Made by a program: the position numbers and the translations under genes. Positions 1-8,749 of a stretch of DNA of 64,000 nucleotides are shown here, in pieces. Within the stretch, counting starts at the first letter, position 1, and each line of letters opens with the position of its first letter. The notes beneath the pieces are model-generated. The model ran no database searches. It was not told where the DNA came from and was given only the letters and a program-made list of their open reading frames with translations. The DNA is from an uncultured Lachnospiraceae bacterium (lineage in GTDB: Bacteria; Bacillota; Clostridia; Lachnospirales; Lachnospiraceae). Where the stretch lies: NCBI GenBank assembly GCA_910588215.1, contig CAJUQJ010000011.1:47932-111931 (forward strand). Reading direction: 5' to 3'.

Positions 1-833
1 TTCTCCACTACCATCTTATGATTCTCCACCATATCCAGGAAGGAGACTACCAGTTCCTCGTCACCAACAGTAATGATACCATCCAGATTTTCCTTGAGGT
101 AAGGGAAGATTTCTGTGCCCGGTGTCTTTACCGCAGTACCGTCCGCAATTGTATTGACATTCTTTAATGTCGTAACTTTGCCGGCCCGCACGGATTCCTG
201 TAAGCAGTTGGCACCCGTAGGTTCCACACCGATCACCTTGATCTTTGGATTCAACAGCTTGGCCAGCGTAGACACTCCGGTGGCCAGTCCGCCGCCGCCC
301 ACCGGCACCAGAATATAGTCCACCAGCGGCAGTTCCTTGATGATCTCCATAGCAATGGTGCCCTGTCCCGTAGCCACATCCAGATCGTCAAAAGGATGCA
401 CGAATGTATACCCTTTCTCCTTTGCCAGTTCATAAGCTTTAGCACAGGCTTCGTCATAAACATCACCGTATAGCATCACCTCCGCACCATACCCTTTTGT
501 CCTGTTTACCTTGATCAAGGGTGTAGTGGTAGGCATCACGATCACCGCTTTCACACCATAACACTTTGCTGCATAAGCCACGCCCTGGGCATGATTTCCG
601 GCAGATGCCGTGATCAACCCCTTCTCACGCTCTTCTTCCGACAATGTGCTGATCTTATAATATGCTCCACGCAGCTTATAAGCCCCCGTCAGCTGCATAT
701 TTTCCGGCTTCAGATAGACCTTATTCCCGGTTCGTGCACTGAAATGATCGCTGTAGATCAGCTTCGTCTCAGATGTCACCTCCTTGACGATCTCATATGC
801 TTCCTCAAATTTATCCAATGCCAATTCCTTCAT
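1..833 (-). CDS. ilvA: Threonine ammonia-lyase (threonine dehydratase), 3' end outside window
   Basis: PLP enzyme converting threonine to 2-oxobutanoate and ammonia, the first step to isoleucine or a catabolic route. The visible 277 residues contain the fold-type II lysine motif TGAYKLRGA near residue 55, the SAGNHAQG substrate loop, and the phosphate-binding glycine run in LVPVGGGGLATG. The family is about 400 residues with a C-terminal ACT domain; that part lies beyond the left edge, so the biosynthetic (IlvA) and catabolic (TdcB) forms cannot be separated with confidence. The ATG at 833 follows AAAGGAGC, a slightly long 13 bases upstream. It lies downstream of ftsY in the same direction with about 165 non-coding bases between. 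Confidence 0.88.
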   Translation of the reverse strand, partial: MKELALDKFEEAYEIVKEVTSETKLIYSDHFSARTGNKVYLKPENMQLTGAYKLRGAYYKISTLSEEEREKGLITASAGNHAQGVAYAAKCYGVKAVIVMPTTTPLIKVNRTKGYGAEVMLYGDVYDEACAKAYELAKEKGYTFVHPFDDLDVATGQGTIAMEIIKELPLVDYILVPVGGGGLATGVSTLAKLLNPKIKVIGVEPTGANCLQESVRAGKVTTLKNVNTIADGTAVKTPGTEIFPYLKENLDGIITVGDEELVVSFLDMVENHKMVVE

Positions 834-998
834 TGCTTATCTTCTTGCTCCTTTCCCTTCCCCTCTTCCAGCTTTCCGCACATCATCTTGATTTCTCTGT
901 TTCTTCGTACGGTATCTCTTTGCTCTTTCCTTCCAGTATCATTCTGCAGCCACGCTCCATTTCCACTTAAGCAGCAATCTCCGCATCTTGATATAATT

Positions 999-1928
999 TC
1001 AGGTCTTATCGAACAGCGCATCCACGAACTGCTCCGCATCGAACTTCTGCAGATCCTCTATGGTCTCCCCAACACCGATATACTTAACCGGAATCTGCAG
1101 CTGCGACTGGATCGCCACCGCAATGCCGCCTTTTGCCGTACCGTCCATCTTGGTCAGGATAATACCCGTTAAATCCGCCACCTCGCCGAATTCCTTCGCC
1201 TGCTGCAGCGCATTCTGGCCGGTGGTGGCATCCAGTACCACCAGATTCTCCCGGTGGGCATCGGGAAATTCTCTGTCGATGATCCGGTTGATCTTCTTAA
1301 GTTCCTCCATCAGGTTCTTCTTATTGTGAAGCCTGCCTGCCGTATCGCACAAAAGTACATCGATATTCCTCGCTCTCGCCGCATTTACCGCATCGAAGAT
1401 CACACTGGCAGGATCGGAACCCTCGCTGCCGCCGATCATATCCACCCCGGCACGGTTTGCCCACTCGCTAAGCTGCTCACCGGCCGCCGCGCGGAAGGTA
1501 TCCGCCGCCGCGATCAATACCCGCCTTCCCTGCCCTTTCAGTTTCCCGGCCAGCTTGCCTACAGTGGTGGTCTTACCCACGCCGTTAACGCCGATCACCA
1601 GTACGATGGACTGCTCTTCCTCGAAGGTATACGCAGTCTCCTGCACCTGCATCTGCTCCTTGATATTCTGGATCAGGAAGGCTTTGCAGTCGGCCGGCTC
1701 CTTGATATGGTTCTCCTTCACCTGCTCCCGCAGCCGCTCCAGGATCGCTTCGGTGGCCTGCACCCCGATATCCCCCATGATCAGAATCTCTTCCAGTTCT
1801 TCATAGAAATCCTCGTCTATGTTGGAAAAACCGTTAAATACGGAATCTATCCCATGGACGATGTTGTTCCTCGTCTTCGTCAATCCTTCTTTTAATCTGC
1901 TGAAAAAACCTTTTTTCTCTTCACTCAT
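999..1928 (-). CDS. ftsY: Signal recognition particle receptor FtsY
   Basis: Membrane-associated SRP GTPase that docks ribosome-SRP complexes at the translocon. The 309-residue protein has the four-helix N domain followed by the G domain with G1 GVNGVGKTTT, the SRP-specific DTFRAAAGEQL box, DTAGRL and TKMDGTAKGG. The acidic N-terminal A domain is nearly absent, as in many Firmicutes. The start codon overlaps the smc stop (TGATG), so the two are translationally coupled, and smc-ftsY is a conserved pair. No terminator hairpin is obvious before the ilvA start downstream. Confidence 0.97.
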   Translation of the reverse strand: MSEEKKGFFSRLKEGLTKTRNNIVHGIDSVFNGFSNIDEDFYEELEEILIMGDIGVQATEAILERLREQVKENHIKEPADCKAFLIQNIKEQMQVQETAYTFEEEQSIVLVIGVNGVGKTTTVGKLAGKLKGQGRRVLIAAADTFRAAAGEQLSEWANRAGVDMIGGSEGSDPASVIFDAVNAARARNIDVLLCDTAGRLHNKKNLMEELKKINRIIDREFPDAHRENLVVLDATTGQNALQQAKEFGEVADLTGIILTKMDGTAKGGIAVAIQSQLQIPVKYIGVGETIEDLQKFDAEQFVDALFDKT

Positions 1929-4900
1929 CAGTCATCCAATTCCTTATCGATCAAATTTACGCTTACCAGTGTTGACACACCTTTCTCCTGCATCGTGATA
2001 CCGTAGAGACGGTCCGCCTTCTCCATCGTACCGCGCCTGTGAGTGATCACGATAAACTGTGTATTTTTCGTCAATTTATGCAGATACTTGGCGAATCTGG
2101 CCACATTGCTCTCATCAAGGGCCGCCTCGATCTCGTCCAGAAGACAGAAGGGCGACGGTTTTAGGTTTTGGATCGCAAACAGCAGGCAGATCGCAGTCAG
2201 GGACTTCTCCCCACCGGACATCTGCATCATATTGACAAGTTTCTTGCCGGGCGGCTGAGCAATGATCCGGATACCTGCTTCCAGCACATCCTCGTCCTCC
2301 ATCAGTTCCAGAGAACCTTTGCCGCCGCCGAAGAGTTCCTTGAACACCTTGTCGAACTCCCGGTTGATCTGCGCGAATTTCTCGTTAAACTGCTTACGCA
2401 TAGAGCTGTCCAGTTCCTCGATGATTCCCTGCAGCGTCTTCTCCGCCTCTACCAGATCGTCATGCTGAGTCTTTAGAAAGGTGTACCGCTCCATCAGATT
2501 TCTGTAATCCTCGATGGCATTGACATTCACGTCCCCCAGCTTGCGGATCGCATCTTTCAGAGCCGCGATCTCCTTCTTCATGGCGGGCAGGTCATTCATC
2601 TCCTCATCCTTCATGGACTCCGCATCGGAGAGCGTGATCTCATACTCGTCCCACATATAGTTGATCTGGGACTCAATAGACTCTTCCATCCGTTCCCGCT
2701 GGCTGTTAAGACGATACACTTCCTTATCCAGCGCCGTCATTCGTTCGGAGAGTTCTTCCCTCGTGGCAAAGAAATTCTTCTGTTTCCCCGACAGTTCTTC
2801 CTTGAGGGAAATGTCATCCTTTAACTTTGTCTCTGCATCCGTCTGGGTGGTGTAAGAAGAAGCGATGGTCTTCTCGATCTCCAGAATGCTTTCTTTCTTG
2901 CGCTCCACTTCTTCCTTTCCCAGATGCAGGCCCTCCTGCACCTCCTTCAGTTCTGCGCTGTGGCGTGCGATCTCGCCTTCCACACGCTCTAAGTTCTGTC
3001 TCTGGAAATCCGCGCTCTGGCGCATCTTCTCCACTTCCACATCCCACTCAGATACCTTGGCCGACTGTTCCGATTCTTCCGCCCGCTTTGCTTCCAGCTG
3101 TCTCTGGAATTCCCCGATCTGCGCCTCCACATTCTTTTCAAGCGCCTCGGAATCTGCCAGTTCTCTTAAGTTTTCATCCTTATTGACCTGGATCTCCTTG
3201 ATCTGCTGCTCGATATCCTGCTGCTCTACTTTCAGTTCGTCGAAACCTTCCTCTGTCTCGTTCTTCTTCTCCCGAGCCTGCGCCACGCTCATTCTGGCCG
3301 TATTCTGCTCGATGAACTTGCGCTGCAGCTGCCCTTTGACATCCTCAATCTCCAGCCGCAGCTTGTTCCTGTTTCTTTTCGTTTCCTCGATATCATTCAG
3401 CAGATTATCGATATCCACCACATACTGCTTAACCTTCTTACTAAGCTCCTCCATCTCCCGGCGTCTGCCCAGCAGATTGGAATTGTTCTTAAAGGCGCCT
3501 CCGCTGATGGCGCCTCCGGGTACCAGCAGTTCGCCTTCCAGCGTGACCATACGGATGCCGTAATCAAACTTTCGGGCGATCTTCACGGCATTGTCCACGT
3601 TGTCCACCACCACGATACGCCCTAGCATTGCCTTGGCCACGTTCCGGTACTTCTTCTCCACTTTCACCAGCTCGTCCGCCATGCCGATCACACCCTTTTC
3701 CTTCAGGGCGTCAGGATTCTTGAACTCCTGAGGATGGGTGATGCTGGTGAGGGGCAGGAATGTGGCACGTCCCGCCCGGGCCTTTTTCAGATAGCCGATC
3801 ATGCGCTTGGCAGTCTCCTCATCCTCCGTGACGATATTCTGGATGTTGCCGCCCAGGGCCGTCTCGATGGCCGTCTCGTATTTGGCTTCCGCCTGGATAA
3901 TATCCGCCACCACGCCGATGATACCCTTCTCCTGGCCTTTTCGTTCCATCACGGCTTTGACACTGCCGCCGTAGCCCTCGTAACGCTCCGTCAGATTGGC
4001 AAGCGCCTCCAACTTGGATTTCTGCTGGTGATAGAGCACCTGGGTATCCCGCAGTTTCTGATCCCGGCCCGCCAGCTCCTCCCGGAAAAGCGAAAGCCTC
4101 TCCTCCATCGTCTCCTGCTTTTCCCCCAGTTCTTTGATAGCTGTCCCTACAGCCTCGAACTCTTCTTCCAGCTTCTTGATAGTCTCCGTCTGCTCTGCCT
4201 CGTCCGATTTGGCCCGCAGCAGCCTGGAATTCAGCTCTGCCCGGCGAATGTTGATCTGCTCCAGCATAGTGTCATAGCGTCCCATCTTGGACTTGATGGT
4301 GGCACGGTTATTTAACGCATCTATGATCGTATTCTTCCCGCTTTCGATGTGGTCATTCAGTTCCTCGATCCGGCTCTGTGTTTCCTCCAACAGCTGCCTG
4401 GATTCTGTCCTGGCCTGCTCCAGCTGTGTCAGCTTCTGATCCGTCTGCTCCTTATCCGCAAGAATACCGTCTTTCTCTTTCGTACGCGTATCGATCTGTT
4501 CACTGATGCTGCGGATACGGCTCTGTAAATGCTCCTCGTTACCTTCTGCCGAATGGATCTGTTCCTTAAGGACATTGATCTCGCCCTCCAGCTTGGAGCG
4601 CATCACCCCGGTGTCCGTCAATGTGGCCCGGGCCGTCTCGATGGCCTGATCCAATTCTTCGATCCGGCCCACGATCTGCTCGTATTCTTCTTTGATATTT
4701 TCATACTTCTTCGTGGTCTCTTCCAGATCCCCGCCGGCGATCGTGAGCTTGCCGTCCGTCTCCGCCAGCTGCTGCCGCACCCGCACATTTTCCAGCAGGA
4801 ACACATTCACGTCCAGCGTCTTTAACTCTTCCTTCTTTTTCAGGTATACCCTTGCTTTCTCGGACTGCTTCTCCAGGGGGCTGGTCTGTTTCTCAAGCTC

Positions 4901-5488
4901 TGCCAGGATATCATTGACCCGGACCAGATTCTGCTTCTCATCTTCCAGCTTCTTCTGAGCCGCATACTTCCTGCGCTTGAACTTAACGATGCCGGCAGCC
5001 TCGTCGAACAGTTCACGCCGCTCCTCCGGCTTGCCGCTCAAGATCTTCTCGATCTGACCCTGTCCGATAATGGAGTACCCTTCCTTACCGATACCGGTAT
5101 CATAGAAAAGCTCGTTCACGTCTTTCAGACGGCAGACGGAACCGTTGATCATATATTCACTCTCACCGGATCGGTACAACCTTCTGGACACCGTCACCTC
5201 ATCATAATCGATAGTCAGCTGATGATCCGTATTGTCCAGCGTGATCGCCACATAGGCATAGCCAAGAGGCTTACGCATCTCCGTTCCGGAGAAGATCACG
5301 TCCTGCATGGAAGAACCTCGAAGCTGCTTGATCCGCTGCTCTCCCAGCACCCATCTAACGGCATCTGCCACGTTGCTCTTTCCGGAACCGTTAGGACCCA
5401 CGATACCGGTGATGCCGTTATGGAACTTGAAATTTATCTTATTGGCAAAGGATTTAAACCCGTGCACTTCAATGCTTTTTAAATACAT
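1928..5488 (-). CDS. smc: Chromosome segregation protein SMC
   Basis: Structural maintenance of chromosomes ATPase, the core of the Smc-ScpAB condensin; its partners scpA and scpB are in this window at 22.8-24.2 kb. At 1,186 residues it is normal length. It has an N-terminal Walker A GPNGSGKSNVADAV, a long coiled coil, a globular hinge around residues 510-670 (including a glycine-rich GGAISGGAF turn), a second coiled coil, and the C-terminal ABC signature MSGGEKSLTA with Walker B CLLDEIEAALD. It sits about 80 bases after rnc and overlaps ftsY, the classical rnc-smc-ftsY order. Confidence 0.98.
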   Translation of the reverse strand: MYLKSIEVHGFKSFANKINFKFHNGITGIVGPNGSGKSNVADAVRWVLGEQRIKQLRGSSMQDVIFSGTEMRKPLGYAYVAITLDNTDHQLTIDYDEVTVSRRLYRSGESEYMINGSVCRLKDVNELFYDTGIGKEGYSIIGQGQIEKILSGKPEERRELFDEAAGIVKFKRRKYAAQKKLEDEKQNLVRVNDILAELEKQTSPLEKQSEKARVYLKKKEELKTLDVNVFLLENVRVRQQLAETDGKLTIAGGDLEETTKKYENIKEEYEQIVGRIEELDQAIETARATLTDTGVMRSKLEGEINVLKEQIHSAEGNEEHLQSRIRSISEQIDTRTKEKDGILADKEQTDQKLTQLEQARTESRQLLEETQSRIEELNDHIESGKNTIIDALNNRATIKSKMGRYDTMLEQINIRRAELNSRLLRAKSDEAEQTETIKKLEEEFEAVGTAIKELGEKQETMEERLSLFREELAGRDQKLRDTQVLYHQQKSKLEALANLTERYEGYGGSVKAVMERKGQEKGIIGVVADIIQAEAKYETAIETALGGNIQNIVTEDEETAKRMIGYLKKARAGRATFLPLTSITHPQEFKNPDALKEKGVIGMADELVKVEKKYRNVAKAMLGRIVVVDNVDNAVKIARKFDYGIRMVTLEGELLVPGGAISGGAFKNNSNLLGRRREMEELSKKVKQYVVDIDNLLNDIEETKRNRNKLRLEIEDVKGQLQRKFIEQNTARMSVAQAREKKNETEEGFDELKVEQQDIEQQIKEIQVNKDENLRELADSEALEKNVEAQIGEFQRQLEAKRAEESEQSAKVSEWDVEVEKMRQSADFQRQNLERVEGEIARHSAELKEVQEGLHLGKEEVERKKESILEIEKTIASSYTTQTDAETKLKDDISLKEELSGKQKNFFATREELSERMTALDKEVYRLNSQRERMEESIESQINYMWDEYEITLSDAESMKDEEMNDLPAMKKEIAALKDAIRKLGDVNVNAIEDYRNLMERYTFLKTQHDDLVEAEKTLQGIIEELDSSMRKQFNEKFAQINREFDKVFKELFGGGKGSLELMEDEDVLEAGIRIIAQPPGKKLVNMMQMSGGEKSLTAICLLFAIQNLKPSPFCLLDEIEAALDESNVARFAKYLHKLTKNTQFIVITHRRGTMEKADRLYGITMQEKGVSTLVSVNLIDKELDD

Positions 5489-5569
5489 ATGTACCTCGAT
5501 CTGTCTTTTTACTGTCCATGTATTTTCATCAGGCCTGCTGTCTATCGCCTTATCCGAATATACGCCGCC

Positions 5570-6283
5570 TTAATTTTTGCCGGCTTCTTCCTGTGCCGGT
5601 ACTATTTTGCGCCGCAGAAGCGCCTCATAGGCTGCGTGCTGCTCCGCCTCTTTTTTAGAATGGCCGCTGCCGCATCCCGCCTTCCTGTCTCCAACCATTA
5701 CTTCCACTACGAAATTCTTGGCATGCTCCGGTCCTTCCTCCCGAACCAACTCGTAGCGGATGCTGCCGCTGTTCTCCTTTTGTATCGCTTCCTGCAGGAT
5801 GGTCTTGGCATCATAGAACAACTGCTTGTGCTCTAAATCCGATAGAATAAAACGCCCGATGAATGCCCGTGCTTCTTCGACACCGCTATCCAGATAGATG
5901 GCGCCGATCACTGCTTCCATCACATCTGAGATAATGGAATCCCGCCTTCTGCCGCCGGTCATCTCTTCCCCTTTGCCAAGCAGGATAAACTGTTCCAGCC
6001 CGATCTGCCGCGCGCAAAAGGCAAGCGCCGGCTCACAGACAATGGAAGACCTGAATTTCGTCAATTCTCCCTCAGACATCTCCGGATGCTCCCGGAAGAT
6101 AAAGTCACTGCTCACCAATTCCAGCACCGCGTCACCGAGAAACTCCAATCGCTCATAATCCGAAAATTTATTGATCTTCTGCTCGTTGGAATAGGAACTG
6201 TGGGTCAAAGCCTGTTTCAACAATTTCTTATCCTGAAAGCAGTATTTTATTTTCTGTTCCAGTTGTGTAAGTCTGTCCGCCAA
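5570..6283 (-). CDS. rnc: Ribonuclease III
   Basis: Double-strand-specific endoribonuclease for rRNA and mRNA processing. It has the signature ERLEFLGDAVLEL, the second acidic cluster DVMEAVIGAIYLD, and a C-terminal dsRNA-binding domain ending in KKEAEQHAAYEAL. The start chosen is TTG at 6283, nine bases after a perfect AGGAGG (6293-6298), giving 237 residues. The upstream in-frame ATG at 6319 is rejected because it lies inside the acpP terminator hairpin (6303-6332), whose 3' arm and T-run would encode the extra N-terminus. Sits between acpP and smc. Confidence 0.95.
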   Translation of the reverse strand: MADRLTQLEQKIKYCFQDKKLLKQALTHSSYSNEQKINKFSDYERLEFLGDAVLELVSSDFIFREHPEMSEGELTKFRSSIVCEPALAFCARQIGLEQFILLGKGEEMTGGRRRDSIISDVMEAVIGAIYLDSGVEEARAFIGRFILSDLEHKQLFYDAKTILQEAIQKENSGSIRYELVREEGPEHAKNFVVEVMVGDRKAGCGSGHSKKEAEQHAAYEALLRRKIVPAQEEAGKN

Positions 6284-6292
6284 AATAAGAAT

Positions 6293-6298
6293 CCTCCT
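6293..6298 (-). promoter_or_regulatory. Ribosome binding site that decides the rnc TTG start
   Basis: A perfect AGGAGG on the minus strand lies nine bases before TTG at 6283. It is the only good Shine-Dalgarno sequence near the rnc N-terminus and lies downstream of the alternative ATG. Confidence 0.75.
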
Positions 6299-6302
6299 GC
6301 AT

Positions 6303-6332
6303 TTAAAAAGCCCTTTCATGATAAAAGGGCTT
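6303..6332 (-). terminator. Intrinsic terminator after acpP
   Basis: Minus-strand stem AAGCCC/GGGCTT, extended by A-T pairs, is followed by TTTTT. It lies 16 bases beyond the acpP stop and before the rnc ribosome binding site, so rnc transcription is either read-through or starts from a separate promoter. Confidence 0.8.
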
Positions 6333-6347
6333 CCCGCTTTACGCTTT

Positions 6348-6575
6348 TTAGATACAATTCCTGATCACCAGGACGGCTTCTCCCACCGTCGAGATCTCTT
6401 TGATCGTCTCGGCCGGGATCTCAATCTCGAATGCCTCCTCGATCTTCATCACGATCTGGTAGACATCAAGGGAATCCGCCCCCAAATCCTCCGTAAAAGT
6501 CGTTTCTTCTGTAACCTCGTTCGGGTCCACATTCAATATATCCGCGATCGCTTCTTTTAACTTCTCAAATTCCAT
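6348..6575 (-). CDS. acpP: Acyl carrier protein
   Basis: A 75-residue acidic four-helix carrier of fatty-acid intermediates. The phosphopantetheine attachment serine is in GADSLDVYQIV, the invariant DSL motif. Length and composition match AcpP. It is encoded between plsX and rnc, the standard phospholipid/RNase III cluster, and is followed by a strong intrinsic terminator. Confidence 0.97.
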   Translation of the reverse strand: MEFEKLKEAIADILNVDPNEVTEETTFTEDLGADSLDVYQIVMKIEEAFEIEIPAETIKEISTVGEAVLVIRNCI

Positions 6576-6652
6576 GCTGACAGTTTGCCCCTTTCGCCTT
6601 CTCGTTTGTCTCTTATCTGCGTCATATCATCCCGGCACAGATACGCGCTCTC

Positions 6653-7681
6653 TTACTGCTCTCCGGACGCGATCCCGTCACTTTGCAGCATCTGTCTGAT
6701 CTTCTCGCTGATTCGCTGTTCGGTAAAGGTGATACATTGTAGTATGGAATTCTTGATCTCTATAGATTTGGAACTGCCGTGGGTTTTGACTACCAGACCT
6801 TTCAGCCCCAGCATTGGCGCGCCACCGTACTGCTCCAGGTCAAAAGCCTTAAGTGTCTGCTTCAGGGCCGGTTTCACGAGGAGTGCTCCTATCTTACTGC
6901 GCAGGCTGGTCATCATGCCATCTTTCACCTTCGAGAGCAACGTAGCACCCACACCTTCGTAGGTCTTCAGGATGACATTCCCCGTAAAAGCCTCACACAC
7001 TACTACATCTGCCGCGCCTGCCGGAATATCTCTGGCCTCCACGCTGCCGATAAAGTTGATGTCCGGACAATTCTTGAGAAGTGGAAAAGTCTCTTTGACC
7101 AGGGCATTCCCTTTCTCTTCCTCCGCACCGATATTCACGATTCCTACCTTCGGATTCCTGATGCCCATCACGTTCTCCATATAGACGGATCCCATCTTGG
7201 CAAACTGAACCAAGTGAGAGGGTCTGGCATCAACATTGGCGCCGCAGTCGATCAAGAGTGAACACCCCGTAGCCGTCGGGATCAATGGTGCAAGGGGCGG
7301 CCTCTCCACACCCTTGATACGACCGACGATCACCTGCCCGCCTACCAACGTGGCTCCCGTGCTCCCTGCCGATACATAAGCATCGCAGGTGCCGTCCTTG
7401 ACCAGGTTCAACGCCCGTACCAGAGAAGAGTCCTTCTTCTTGCGGATTGCCATCACAGGAGGTTCCGCTGTCTCTATGATCTCAGACGCATGTACTACCT
7501 CGATCTGTTCCTTCGGATATGTAAGCCCGGACAATTCTTTCTCCACGGCCTCTTTCACCCCGACCAGATACACCTTAACTTTATTGCTCTCGTTGACAGC
7601 CTCCACCGCCCCTTTCACGATCTCCCGTGGAGCGTTATCACCGCCCATCGCGTCCACTGCCACTTTAATATATTCGCTCAT
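6653..7681 (-). CDS. plsX: Phosphate acyltransferase PlsX
   Basis: Makes acyl-phosphate from acyl-ACP for the PlsX-PlsY route to lysophosphatidic acid. The N-terminal VAVDAMGGDNAPREIVKGA signature is present and the length (342 residues) is typical. The start is ATG at 7681 after GAGGTGTGGTT; an in-frame GTG two codons upstream is less likely because it overlaps that ribosome binding site. Neighbours are acpP downstream and rpmF upstream; the hairpin at 7921-7963 and a possible promoter at 7779-7807 separate plsX from rpmF. Confidence 0.96.
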   Translation of the reverse strand: MSEYIKVAVDAMGGDNAPREIVKGAVEAVNESNKVKVYLVGVKEAVEKELSGLTYPKEQIEVVHASEIIETAEPPVMAIRKKKDSSLVRALNLVKDGTCDAYVSAGSTGATLVGGQVIVGRIKGVERPPLAPLIPTATGCSLLIDCGANVDARPSHLVQFAKMGSVYMENVMGIRNPKVGIVNIGAEEEKGNALVKETFPLLKNCPDINFIGSVEARDIPAGAADVVVCEAFTGNVILKTYEGVGATLLSKVKDGMMTSLRSKIGALLVKPALKQTLKAFDLEQYGGAPMLGLKGLVVKTHGSSKSIEIKNSILQCITFTEQRISEKIRQMLQSDGIASGEQ

Positions 7682-7778
7682 AACCACACCTCATATCAGT
7701 TTCTGCTTGTCTATTCTTTCATCTTATCAATGTCTGTAAGATCAACTTCAGTAAAAATAAAATCACCAGAATACACTC

Positions 7779-7807
7779 AGTATACCATATGCCAAAAGCA
7801 AAGTCTA
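7779..7807 (-). promoter_or_regulatory. Possible sigma-A promoter for plsX-acpP
   Basis: Minus-strand TAGACT, 17 bases, TATACT, placed about 100 bases before plsX and just after the rpmF terminator. The -35 box matches only four of six positions. The rest of the 293-base gap 7688-7980 shows nothing else beyond the terminator. Confidence 0.4.
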
Positions 7808-7920
7808 TGATAAAAGGTAACCACATTCCCTCCTGATCCGGTTATGAAAGCGTCTGTTCTACATCCGACGTTTCTTTACGGCTACCCTTCTATATCTCAA
7901 ATAAATTTCATTAATCTCAT

Positions 7921-7963
7921 AAATAAAGAAATCAAGGAATCATATATTCTACAATTCCTTGAT
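7921..7963 (-). terminator. Intrinsic terminator after rpmF
   Basis: Perfect 10-base stem ATCAAGGAAT/ATTCCTTGAT with a 13-base loop. On the minus strand it is followed by TTCTTTATTT. It lies 18 bases beyond the rpmF stop. Confidence 0.8.
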
Positions 7964-7980
7964 CTCTCCTATCACTCGCA

Positions 7981-8160
7981 TTAATCAACTGCGATAATTT
8001 CTTTTTTGTTGTATGTGCCACATTTCTTACATACTCTGTGGGGTACCATGAGCGCACCGCACTTACTGCACTTAACCAATGTAGGGGCAGTCATTTTCCA
8101 GTTTGCTCTTCTCCTGTCTCTTCTCCCTTTGGAAGATTTGTTCTTAGGACAGATTGACAT
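7981..8160 (-). CDS. rpmF: 50S ribosomal protein L32
   Basis: The 59-residue translation begins MSICPKNKSSKGRRDRRRAN, a basic N-terminus typical of L32. It then has a zinc ribbon made of CSKCG and CKKCGTYN, so this is the Cys4 (C+) form. It follows yceD by four bases, the conserved yceD-rpmF pair, and is closed by an intrinsic terminator. The gene is short and easily missed. Confidence 0.96.
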   Translation of the reverse strand: MSICPKNKSSKGRRDRRRANWKMTAPTLVKCSKCGALMVPHRVCKKCGTYNKKEIIAVD

Positions 8161-8164
8161 CGTC

Positions 8165-8686
8165 TCACACCTCCTTACTCCCGTTAAAGATATCTTTTAT
8201 TACTGCCATCCTGGGATCAGGAACAAACGTGTCACAATCACATGTTCCCGTATTCAGATCCTGTCCACACTGGCGGCATATGCCGTGGCAGTCCGGCCTG
8301 CACAGAATCTTCATAGGCCAGTTGATCACAATTTCATTGCAGAGCAGTTCTTCTATATCCATCTGATAACCGTTCATATACTCCTGATCGTCGTCCTCCG
8401 ACGAGGGCGCCCTGTCCGGGGCAAACACCGTCCTGTCGATTGCAAGCTCCAGTGCCGTGTCCACTTCCTTCAGGCATCTGCTGCAGCAGGTAGAGAATAT
8501 GATCTTCCCTTCCACTTCCACCCGTGCCTTACCCTTCTCAAGATTCGTAAAGGTCATGGCAAAAGGGGTTATACTGCTCACCGGAAATGTCTCTTTGCCG
8601 ATCATGATCTGTCTGATCTCCGGCTCGGCCTGCATCGTGACTACTCTGCCCTCATTGAGTAACACCTCAGTTAAATTCACGAACAT
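8165..8686 (-). CDS. YceD/DUF177 family protein
   Basis: A 173-residue member of the YceD (DUF177) family, almost always encoded directly before rpmF; homologues are linked to 23S rRNA and ribosome accumulation. A C-terminal cysteine set (CRPDCHGICRQCG followed by a CDCD segment) is typical of the Firmicute form. ATG at 8686 follows AGGAGTCAACT. It has its own consensus promoter at 8713-8741 and is co-transcribed with rpmF. Confidence 0.9.
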   Translation of the reverse strand: MFVNLTEVLLNEGRVVTMQAEPEIRQIMIGKETFPVSSITPFAMTFTNLEKGKARVEVEGKIIFSTCCSRCLKEVDTALELAIDRTVFAPDRAPSSEDDDQEYMNGYQMDIEELLCNEIVINWPMKILCRPDCHGICRQCGQDLNTGTCDCDTFVPDPRMAVIKDIFNGSKEV

Positions 8687-8712
8687 AGTTGACTCCTATC
8701 CACACTCAAACA

Positions 8713-8741
8713 ATTATACCCATGGGTCGCAGGTTTGTCAA
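8713..8741 (-). promoter_or_regulatory. Consensus sigma-A promoter for yceD-rpmF
   Basis: Minus-strand TTGACA, exactly 17 bases, TATAAT: both hexamers perfect. The -10 box is 26 bases before the yceD start codon, leaving a very short leader. It sits just past the pta stop codon. Confidence 0.9.
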
Positions 8742-8749
8742 TAAAAATT

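Noticed and set aside
591..1172. 193-residue plus-strand open frame opposite the ilvA/ftsY boundary
   Set aside because: It is antisense to recognised genes on both sides and has a low-complexity Ser/Phe-rich composition typical of antisense translation.
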